From: Harmonia axyridis
Taxonomy: Eukaryota; Arthropoda; Insecta; Coleoptera; Coccinellidae
DNA length: 64,000 nucleotides
Assembly (NCBI RefSeq): GCF_914767665.1
Contig: NC_059502.1
Coordinates: 8,990,001 to 9,054,000, forward strand
Reading direction: 5' to 3'
The position numbers and the translations under genes were made by a program. The notes under the pieces were generated by a model. It did not search any database and was not told the origin of the DNA. It worked only from the letters and a program-made list of their open reading frames with translations. Shown here one piece after another: positions 56,036 through 64,000 of the stretch (position 1 is the first letter of the stretch; every line of letters begins with the position of its first letter).

Positions 56036-56651
56036 CTAAGGCTTGGCATCAGCACAAAATTTTTTTGCAACATACTACACTCAACATTTCTAATCCTGGA
56101 AGAGTACCCGTGAACGTCCCCCATCTCAAGAATGCAAAGATAGCAACTATGATCTGAAAAAGATCCCGACGGGTAAGTATTCCACCGCACTTTTCCCTGA
56201 CTCTGTCCCATTTGCCGCTTATCAGATTGGGCCACTTGTCAACCGTCGCCATTCAGAGGACGCGCCCGCTTGTCACTTTTGATGAATCCGATTATGGCCA
56301 ATGGAGTCTGTTCGGATTAACTCCGGTTCCCATATCGACGAGGCGTAATCCGGGCTTTCTGATCTGACGATTGAAAGGAGATGTCGTTGAGGTCTGATTG
56401 GGCGCCAGAAGAATTCCCAAGGAAATGATAGACATACCTCTATGATTGATATGAATTTTTTCAGTTGCCTCAAATTATCGTGAATTCCTTTCACATTCAA
56501 TATATATCAGATTCGCGAGAATCATTCGATAGCCTATGGAGATTGAAACTTGGCAGTAAGAAGGCTGTAGAAATGAGTATAAACGTATTCGGAATGACTT
56601 TGTCAGTGGAAGGCTAGGACAGAAGAGTTCTCGTAGGGATCACAAAGTTGT
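56036..56651. other. Intergenic with a GC-richer island (about 56190-56400)
   Basis: TTTGCCGCTTATCAGATTGG, CAACCGTCGCCATTCAG and GAGGCGTAATCCGGGC; unique-looking, no supported gene. Confidence 0.35.
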
Positions 56652-56970
56652 GGCGACAAAAAGCAATCAGACATAATGTCTGTGCCTAGCCGAAATTGTC
56701 GTCACATTACTTAATATAAATGTACCTGCATTTGTGTAACAACTGTCTTTCGTAGTACTCGTGTAAACAACCTTCTCATTCATAAGGTTCTCAGACAGAT
56801 ACAAAAGAAAATATCCTTCCCCTACCCTAATTAGTGTGCAGGTACCATGATACCATTGCGCAGGCATACAACTTAGAGAATAAGAAAATGAAGAAGAAAT
56901 TCACGGTGTACAATATGATTTTATGTTTGTTACCCAGATATAAAACTGAGAAAAGGAGAGTTGAAGGAGT
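56652..56970. repeat. Dispersed repeat, possible solo LTR, copy 2
   Basis: Starts TGTGGCGACAAAAAGC and matches 18515-18845 in order (GACATAATGTCTGTGCCTAG, GTACCTGCAT, TGCAGGTACCATGATACC, GAAATTCACGGTGTA). The first 60 bp form a dyad: TGTGGCGACAA pairs with TTGTCGTCACA. CAATAAAGTTCTCGTCTGTT at about 57028 may be the downstream part of an LTR. Confidence 0.5.
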
Positions 56971-57379
56971 AAGTTACGAGGTGATGAGTTAGTAGAGTGT
57001 TCAAAGACGTTCCCAATTGCTGTACCACAATAAAGTTCTCGTCTGTTGTCCATCAGTGTTCTAGAAGAAGTAATACATTCCTAAATATACCTAATAATGG
57101 AATTACTAAATGTGAAACTATGAAGTACATACATTAATGGAATGGAGAAAAAACACTGAAACACAAATTCCGAAATTTTTTTCATGATTTTCTTTTTCGA
57201 TAAGATAGGCAATAATGAACAATTTGGTGTAAATTGTAGAGCTTTCTGCTTCTTGACATTCCAAATTACATAAAACAAATGAAAAAAAAACAACTCTAGG
57301 AAAATCCTAAACATTTATTATACAGAATAACGCAGCAAAACGCGACACAAAACCAACTCCAATCCCAAACAACTCTGAA
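56971..57379. other. Intergenic, nothing recognised
   Basis: AT-rich, with an AATAAAG near 57030. No gene. Confidence 0.4.
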
Positions 57380-57860
57380 ACAACATCGCCGACAGCCCGG
57401 CCATTCGATCTATCCCCATCGAAGGACCATAAAAACGGGCGCGTCATAACTCAACCGCGCTCGCGAAATTTCGCGCGCCGTTTTATGGGCCCCACGCCCC
57501 TGCGCGGTTATTTCAATAAACTGTCGAATTTATCGGCCGGCGAGGGCGCGTTCCGAATTGCAAATTCGTCAAACGTTTCTCTGTTTCGGCCCGTCCGTAT
57601 AGGTCGTAAATTATCGACAGGGACGGGGCGGCAGCGGCAGTAATGAGGTGGGTAATGCGCCCGCCGGTCGTCGCGCTATATTTCGCGCCCGGGCGGCGGG
57701 CGTTTCTGGCGTCCGCGGTAAAAATTTATGGCCGCAGTTATGAATAACGAGTGGGACGAAGGTCGGAGAGTTTGGAGGCGAGGAGAGGGAGGGGTACCGA
57801 TGTGGGTTCGAGTCCGGTAAATCGACATTTTTCGCGTATTGTTCAGCGGGAATAATTTTG
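57380..57860. promoter_or_regulatory. Strongest GC-rich island, candidate enhancer with paired ATTTATGG sites
   Basis: CpG-dense, containing a hairpin-like arrangement CCATAAAAACGGGCGCG ... CGCGCCGTTTTATGG (about 57427-57488). It also has AATTTATCGGCCG (57527, also at 15330), GGTCGTAAATTA (57602, also at 33080), AAAATTTATGGCCGCAG (57720) and TTATGAATAACGAG. TTTATGG and TAAATTA resemble posterior Hox/Caudal and homeodomain sites. There is no coding frame with a domain. An enhancer role is inference. Confidence 0.45.
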
Positions 57861-58199
57861 ACAGTTACTTGGGTAAGACTTACTGATGGTCGTATTGTTG
57901 TCCAACCGGTCGTAAAAAGTGGTAATTTCACCTAATAACAAAAATCTTGCGATATGCAAAATGCTTCCATTATATATATATATTCTTTTGAGAAAGAGCA
58001 AATACAAAATATTAATTTCAAACAATCAAGCATATGTGTCGATGAATCTCAATATTAGCAGAGGAAATGTAACGGGGCATCATACATTTCAACGTATGAT
58101 ACAAGAGAACAGATAAAAACCTCAGCAAAAACTCTGTCTCCCCGTATCGGTGTAGTGACTGGTTTGTGTAAACGTTTACAGAATAAGCTGACATAATTT
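57861..58199. other. Intergenic, nothing recognised
   Basis: AT-rich, with a TATATATATATAT run at about 57971. The minus-strand frame is not supported. Confidence 0.4.
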
Positions 58200-58445
58200 A
58201 TATTGAAGGACTTCCTCTTCAATGCTTCCATTGAGTGGACCAAACAATATTTCCTACTGATTCAGATGAAGAAAACCGTTTTTCTTCAACTTTCACAATT
58301 TCTTTTTTATAGCCCTTTGAATCTCGCCAATCAGCTTTGCCTTAACTTGTATAATCCAGTATTTGCTCTCCTGCTGTTGTTATGTAGTTAAAACTTTTTT
58401 TACTGTTTCTATCCTAAATGGGCAATAAATAAATAAATAAAACTT
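58200..58445 (+). mobile_element. Non-LTR retroposon 3' end with AATA tail
   Basis: A short stretch with LKDFLFNAS-like residues is followed by CCTAAATGGGCAATAAATAA and further AATA units to 58440. 'Target-tail' AATA repeats and the ATGGGCAATAAA word fit Jockey/CR1-type 3' ends. Upstream coding is too decayed to place. Confidence 0.4.
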
Positions 58446-60388
58446 TCTTTCTCCACCCGAAAACCCATTTTTAGTTTAATTTTCCCTTATGTCAGTTGTA
58501 CCTAAATTGTACCTCTCAATATGTAATCTTTGTGAATTACTTTTCCTCTATTTTCTTTCATCTTTCACCATTTGTTTTTTGTTCACTTTTTACCGATTTT
58601 CATTTTGATTTCGATTGTCCTTCGCAATATATTTTGTAGTTGTGTGAAAAGATGATGTAGACGTCAACTTTCCATTTGGTTCCTAACACTTTATGCCAAT
58701 ATTCTGTTTTTTTGTCATCCCTGACGCCTGATATCTGGCGTTCTACATTTTAGAATAACTGGAGTTCTTTGCAATGGAATACCTCTTTCTCTTTTCGAGT
58801 CTATTTGTGACTGTGATAAGAATCACAATAAAAAGCCATTAGTAAAGAACTATCCCTAATAATCGAATACCTAACAAATTCGATTATGTATATTATTAGG
58901 TTTCTTTTTCTTGTTTTCTCTTTATCAACTATTGGAATTTCAATCTGCTTTTCAGATATTCTCGATTTTGTTCTTCAAGAATTTAGATTTTGTCATTTAT
59001 TTCATTTATCAGGCATTTTTCAGTTGGATGTAACATGGTTATATCGGAAGTTGAACAAGACAATATTGAAAGATATCAATACAAAGAGTACATGGTTGAC
59101 AAAATATTAATGAAGAAAGAAGAGAATCGGATAGACACATGAAAATTTTACTATTAAAACACTATTATAATATTAATCCAACAGAAGATGAAGGCATCAA
59201 ACCAACTCGGACAGAAGTGATATCGAGGACTTGACAATATCAATTCCTCCATCGCAACAAAGAAATTGAAATCGGGGGTGACTCTTTGCAATTGAGACAC
59301 ACCGAATAAACATACACATCATCGCTGAAACACCTGCTTTTTCCAAATTTAGAACGTGCTTTCGCAACCCAGATGGACAGCCCAGATTATCAATAACACA
59401 TTGCCGTTACAATTGTAAACACACACATCAACAGCAATATCAATAAAAATGCAAATGATATCCCTTTTCTCTCTCCGTGTAATTTGGGTGGTTTTGCGCG
59501 ATACGTCACTATTCACATTGTGGGACGTTGCAGAGGTGGACTTGGAAAATTTTGATTGCGCCAAATTAAGCTTTTCCGAAAAATTAGTCCCAATAACGTA
59601 CGAAAATATTCTTTTCAAAATCATTATATTTTTATTTTGGATATGCGTGCTCCAAAGAGGCTGAACGAACACAAAGATTTCACAGACGAGACACTTTTCT
59701 TCTTCTTTCCTCAATAAGTTGAAGCAATAATTTTTTTATTCCAACCTTATCTCCAGAAACCAATACTTAATATTTTTTCAGCAGTTTCATTCACACCTTT
59801 TCCTTCGATTTACCTCTATACCAGCCTGATAGATTAGAATCAACATCATCATCACATTCTTCCCACGAGGAAACTAATATACATATCACCAATCTCCTCC
59901 AATTAGTGTAGAAGTTTAGATCTTATTTATGGGCGCTTCAAGCTAGATTCAACATTAGATTAGGTTATCAAACAACAAACGAGAATATATCGTAATCGAG
60001 GAGCAAGGTGTGAAGATTGAGTACTGGCGTGGAAAGATTAAGGAGGAATAATCATTTTCTGATATTAAACAAGAATTGCTCATGAAAGTAATGAAAATAG
60101 CTCGAATTTGAAAAGTAGGTAACCTTTGCTAGTATTGGTTCATGAAGACAACATGAAAATAATATCATTCCAATAGAATATGCGAGATTTTCGAGAAAGA
60201 TTGGAAATATGGTATGAAAAACAATGTTGATTTGCAAATGCGGGGAAAACCTGCAATTTTTGTTAATTCTTGCTAATTTTGAATAAACCGAACATTCATT
60301 TGATGTCCAGTCAAATAAGTAAAAAGCAGACTATATTTCGGGATTTGAGATACCCAGATTGCTATAAATTCATATAAAATTACATACA
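58446..60388. other. AT-rich intergenic, nothing recognised
   Basis: Frames at 58886-59110, 59349-59714 and 60052-60237 have no domain and are low-complexity. No repeat seen. Confidence 0.5.
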
Positions 60389-60445
60389 TTTGGCTGAAGG
60401 CTCAGGTCGATGGCCAGAAATACATTTATTATTATTAATAACATA
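60389..60445 (+). mobile_element. Retroposon 3' tail with ATT repeats
   Basis: GGCTGAAGGCTCAGGTCGATGG-like sequence followed by AGAAATACATTTATTATTATTAATAAC; such (ATT)n-tailed ends are usual in CR1/Jockey/I-group elements. Confidence 0.4.
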
Positions 60446-60894
60446 CATCAACTCTCAACTTGTTGGATGTAACATGACAATTTTTTGATTGAATCATCAC
60501 AATGTTAACACTCAGCTGAAAACAATAAACCAGCAAAAAATGTTTCTTGTTCAGAAGAATATAGCTGTATTCAAACATCAAGTTCTGATCTAAAATATAG
60601 TGAGGTTTCAAAGGCGTAGCTTACGTCCAGGAGAAGTTGCAGTCTCGGGAATATTATCAAGTTTTCTCGAAAATTTCAGATCTTTACCTATAATTTCTGA
60701 AATAATGTACTAATCGCCCAATTGCAAGCATTTTCGTGTCTAGAAGAAGTTGCAGCCTCAGAAATATTATCGATATTTTTCTCGAAAATTTCAGATTTGT
60801 ACCTATAATTTCTGAAATAATGTACTAATCGCAAAACTGCAAGCATTTTCGTGGTCTACATAGTCGAATCAATCAATAAATTGATACAATAGTC
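60446..60894. repeat. Tandem pair of a dispersed repeat (about 60630-60890)
   Basis: Two units of about 118 bp, each with GAAGTTGCAG.CTC, TTCTCGAAAATTTCAGAT, ACCTATAATTTCTGAAATAA and GCAAGCATTTTCGTG. The second continues into CATAGTCGAATCAATCAAT. The part from ACCTATAATTTC on is shared with 13965-14090. Confidence 0.8.
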
Positions 60895-61695
60895 TAATGA
60901 AGGAACATTAGCCGACATTGTGAAGATATCATCTGAACGTGTACATCATTTCATTCACGAATATTTGTAAATGAGGAAGCTGTGCGCAAAATGGGTTCCG
61001 CGCGATCTCACAATCGATGAAAAGCAACAACGTGTTAATGATTCTGAGCTGTGCGATAAAACTGATTTTTTGCGTCGATATGTGACAATGGATGAAATAT
61101 CGCTCCATCATTTCGCTCCGGAGTTCAATCGACAGTCAGCTGAGTGGACGGCACACGATGAACCGAATCCAAAGCGGGGAAAAACACAACAGTCAGCTGG
61201 CAAGATTATGGCATCAGTACTCTGGAATGCGCAAGGTATAATATTCATTGATTACCTCCAAAGAGGCCAGACCATTAACAACGATTATTATATAGCGTTA
61301 TTGGATCGTTAAAGGGATGAAATCGTTAAAAAAAACGGCCCCATTTAAAGAAAAAAGGATGCTGGTTCACGAAAACATAGCGCCGTGTCCAAATCAATGA
61401 AAACAATGGCAAAATTGCATGAATTGGGCTTCGAATTGCTTCTGCATCCACCGTATTAACCAGATCTGGCCCCCAGCGACTTTTTCCTGTTCTCGGACCT
61501 CAAAAGAATGTTCGCTGGAAAGAAATTTAGCGCCAATGAAGAAGTATTCGCCAAAACTGAGGCCTATTTTGAAGCGAAAGACAAATCGTACTACAAAAAT
61601 GGTATCGAAAAGTTGTAAGATCGCTAAAATCGCTGTATCGCCCTCGAACGCAAGTATGTTGAATAATAAAATCGAATTTTGCCAAAAAAATGTGT
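60895..61695 (+). pseudogene. Second-family mariner transposase pseudogene, copy 2
   Basis: Reads EGTLADIVKISSERVHHFIH (N-terminal region), KLCAKWVPRDLTIDEKQQRV, DFLRRYVTMDEISLHHFAPE with the first catalytic Asp, NRQSAEWTAHDEPNPKRGKT, GKIMASVLWNAQGIIFIDYL and DYYIALLDR, then a stop. The C-terminal third reads KSMKTMAKLHELGFELL, PDLAPSDFFLFSDLKRMF (third Asp) and EAYFEAKDKSYYKNGIEKL. The HQDNAP block between the second and last parts is damaged. Same family as 47.4-48.2 kb, with longer conservation here. Confidence 0.9.
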
Positions 61696-61716
61696 TTTAC
61701 TATGGTAGACCAGGAA

Positions 61717-61915
61717 CTTTTTACTTTAAAAAGATTTATTCAGATTAAACTAACATGTTCAGTTTTCCCTTCTAAGTTGGTCTTGAACCTTTTTCCAATC
61801 ATTCAAAGGTCCATATTCTGGCCTATATTTAACATTGCTACCAACAGGTTGCAACCTTCCGTCATTCTTGAGTAGCTCATATCGATATTTCTCGTATTTA
61901 GTGAATCCCCTGGCC
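61717..61915 (-). pseudogene. RpL10: Second RpL10 (uL16) retrocopy fragment, last 50 codons
   Basis: Minus strand: GFTKYEKYRYELLKNDGRLQ, PVGSNVKYRPEYGPLNDWKK, VQDQLRREN and a stop at 61759. The 3' UTR with AATAAA (plus TTTATT at 61735) is nearly the same as in the 50.7-kb copy. It is cut at the GFTK codons upstream and abuts the mariner end downstream. It is too short to be functional. Confidence 0.9.
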
Positions 61916-62545
61916 TGTTATTTTTAAAAATCAAATCGCGAAACGCATTGCCGCATGACGCGGCAAGCCGGCCGCAATCCGCCTCTGCCGCGCGTCTAAA
62001 CCATCGGCCGTAAGCGCGAATCCCGCGTATCGCTGTTCCCGACGTATAATATAAAAGAGCTGTCGTGTCTCCGTTTCAGCTGTCCCAATTAAATCGAAAT
62101 AATATATCGGGCTTGGCCGCGTATCGAAATGCAAAATACCATCAGGCCGCCGCAACTGTATGCGAGTGTTGTGTGTACAATCCGCGGCAAATGGCCATTT
62201 CTCTGCGGCCCTTGTAAATCGGCTGCGATCCGCCGAAATTAATTCGACATGTGTTTCTTCGATTGGCCGACGTGTACGATACGCGCTGTACGGAATATTG
62301 TTACATCGTATTTTAATTAGGCGATCGCGGATTCGGCCGGTGTCGAAAAATCGCTACAACGCCGGTTTGTTGTTTCGATTTTCTAGGGAAAACAAGCCGG
62401 GCTGATTGGGCGACGTGTATACCGGCGTTTTTCGTTTGTCGGGAACGCGATCGTGTTTAGATCTGATTGAGGTTTTGGGTAAATATGTATGGCGATTTGG
62501 AGGTTCTCTGGGCGCTGCCATGCCGATGGGTAGAGCGATTTGGTC
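61916..62545. other. GC-rich island (about 61930-62470), candidate conserved noncoding DNA
   Basis: CGAAACGCATTGCCGCATG, GCCGGCCGCAATCCGCC, CCGAAATTAATTCGAC, TTTTAATTAGGCGATCGCGG and CGGCCGGTGTCG. CpG-rich with AATTAATT/TTAATTAG homeodomain-type cores. Frames on both strands lack domains. Confidence 0.45.
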
Positions 62546-63407
62546 AAAATACATAGGCGTACAACTTTGCTCCCGCCATTTTTTTTCGATATTCGAGGCT
62601 TTATCATAAAAACACCGGTTATACATTTATGATTCAAGTATTGCATCGCTGGCCACTACTTTCTCCAATCTTTCGGGCAGTGTACGAAACCCGCGTCGAA
62701 AAATCTGGTCGTCTTTTGAAGCGATCCTCGAATTGATCCTATTATTTTCTTCTTCATAAGATCGGAAGAACTGGTCAGCCAGGCCATGTGTCATTGATCG
62801 ATACAAGTGATAGTCCGAGGGAGCAACGTCTGGAGAAATCCTTTCCGTCTCTGCCTTGCAAGCAGCTGTTCACAAGCAAACAAACGCTGTTCAACATCTC
62901 TCGGCACCCAATTTCCTGTTTTCTGGATCATTCCTATGACTTTCAGGCGTTTTGAAATGGCTTGTTAGTCACTTCGAATGATCCTGCCAATTCTTGTTGC
63001 GTTTGACACGAATCTTGATCAAGTAGCCCCCAATTATGGATCTTCGAAAACCTTCTCTCATCGACGTCAGGATCACCGTTCTCGAATCCACTTTCGGCAC
63101 GTTCTTTCTCTATAAGCGGCCTCACCATAGGTATTTGAGATCATTCGATGAGCCTCAGCCGCAGATTTGTTCATATTATAGCAGAAAATTAAAACCTCCC
63201 ACAAATGAAGAAAATTTGGCTCGTAAGCTGACATGTTCAATCGGGAATTACTTTATGATGCAGACAAAATTGAGTAATATTTCGATGGCGTTATGTTTAC
63301 AAATACCTAAGTTTATTGTATGACATCTACGATTTATTTATTTCGGCTATCACTTACTACACTACACTACAGCCATCTATTGCAAAACGGTGGAAGCAAA
63401 GTTGTAC
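62546..63407 (-). mobile_element. Internally deleted mauritiana-like mariner with both TIR regions
   Basis: The left TIR region TAGGCGTACAACTTTGC (62554) and right TIR region (inverse, AGTACAACTTTGCTTCC at 63407) enclose a transposase joined from two ends. The N-terminal part (minus strand from about 63225: YEPNF, LLDQDSCQTQQELAGSFEV) stops after the RDGKD region at about 62837. It is joined directly to the C-terminal part (VAPSDYHLYRSMTHGLADQF, third Asp, then RTLPERLEKVVAS). The first and second catalytic Asp regions are deleted. The outermost bases of the right end are missing. Confidence 0.88.
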
Positions 63408-63862
63408 TGGTCATCTCTTGAAGCGATCCACGTTAGATTCTATTTTTTGTTTCTTCATAAAACCGGAAGTGCTGGTCAGCCAGGCCGTGTGCCATTGATC
63501 GAAACAAGTGATAGTCCGAAGGAGCGAGAGTCTGGAGAATACGGCAGGTGGGGTAGGACTTTCCATTTCAACGTAACCAAGTATGTCTTGACCACTTTCG
63601 TAACATGGGGTCGAGCATTATCAAGCTGTAAAATCACTTCATCCTGTCTCTCATTGTATGGCGGCCGTTTGTCTTTCAATACTCGGCTCAAACGCATTAT
63701 TTGCGTTCGATAACGATCACCTGTGATTGTTTCAGTCGGTTTTAACAACTCATAATACTCTACGCCGAGCTGGTCCTACCAAATACTAAGCATGACGTTG
63801 GAACCGCGAATATTCGGTTTGGCCGTCGACGACGTGGAAGCATGGCCGGGATATCCTCAGCT
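63408..63862 (-). pseudogene. Mauritiana-like mariner, C-terminal catalytic fragment
   Basis: Minus strand: GHASTS-type start near 63860, then LLKPTETITGDRYRTQIMRL, SRVLKDKRPPYNERQDEVIL, QLDNARPHVTKVVKTYLVTL with the second Asp, KWKVLPHLPYSPDS. The third Asp region has decayed into RSFGLSLV, followed by G.RPG. It begins abruptly at the truncated TIR of the neighbouring mariner and ends near 63408 in the C-terminal EE.K.....SL region. It is the same family as its neighbour but holds just the part the neighbour lacks. Confidence 0.87.
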
Positions 63863-64000
63863 GATACTCTCTTTTACTCGGTAGAGTTGCCACCAAAGCC
63901 GTGCTTGCCTTCCTCCTGAATTTTGGAAAAAAATCGGTTGAAAATGGCACGGTAACGCTTTCCATTCTATTCTATTCTTTATTGCCCTCAAAATATACAG
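63863..64000. other. Window end, nothing recognised
   Basis: No gene or repeat can be supported; ends in AT-rich DNA. Confidence 0.4.

Noticed and set aside
57795..57830. GGTTCGAGTCC as a tRNA T-arm
   Set aside because: No pairing T-stem, anticodon arm or acceptor stem could be found around it.
62160..62646. Frames on both strands near 62.2-62.6 kb as a gene
   Set aside because: They fall on a GC-rich island and run into a mariner TIR.

Overview
The window reads as insect nuclear DNA. It is AT-rich with GC-rich islands, has no long host open reading frame, and is full of animal-type transposon relics: two mariner families, another Tc1/mariner-superfamily element, a hAT family, BEL/Pao-like LTR DNA, Jockey-, RTE- and LOA/R1-like non-LTR ends, and an R2/R4-type non-LTR element with a restriction-like endonuclease (RLE). 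It also carries retrocopy-like pieces of ribosomal proteins eL41 and uL16 (RpL10). I favour Coleoptera, but this cannot be settled from sequence alone. I see no intact host protein-coding gene, tRNA or rRNA, and no bacterial feature.

Layout. 0-10 kb: a large foldback element, two hAT copies with a short hAT fragment, a mariner fragment and a small hAT MITE. 9.8-12.3 kb: a 0.48-kb foldback element and two hairpins that share an apex motif. 14-17 kb: a hAT copy with a perfect 8-bp target duplication, then a Tc1/mariner-superfamily element abutting a repeated module that starts a THAP-like reading frame. 18-25 kb: an LTR-like dispersed repeat, a local duplication, RTE and Jockey 3' ends, a second THAP-like module and a mariner. 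26-30 kb: two more hAT copies, one split by a MITE, and an eL41-derived sequence fused to a possible mariner tail. 32-34 kb: two non-LTR 3' ends. 36.0-42.5 kb: the C-terminal part of an RLE-type retrotransposon, interrupted by about 19 tandem 154-bp units that each contain an 85-nt hairpin, then an LTR element with a BEL/Pao-like gag and matched LTRs. 43.8-64 kb: foldback and TIR elements, mariners of both families, a triplicated RTE piece, two RpL10 fragments, a third THAP-like module and further non-LTR tails.

Between the transposons, about every 2-4 kb, lie CpG-bearing GC-rich islands of 0.2-0.5 kb with homeodomain-type words (TAATTA, TTTATGG, TAAATTA). I see no recognisable transposon inside them. 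They look like conserved noncoding or enhancer DNA in a gene desert or a very large intron; that is inference.

The most striking object is the 36.86-39.77 kb array. It derives from the RLE endonuclease segment of the element it sits in. Each unit is an inverted duplication, so a transcript would fold into a chain of near-identical hairpins. This resembles insect hairpin-RNA loci that make endogenous siRNAs.
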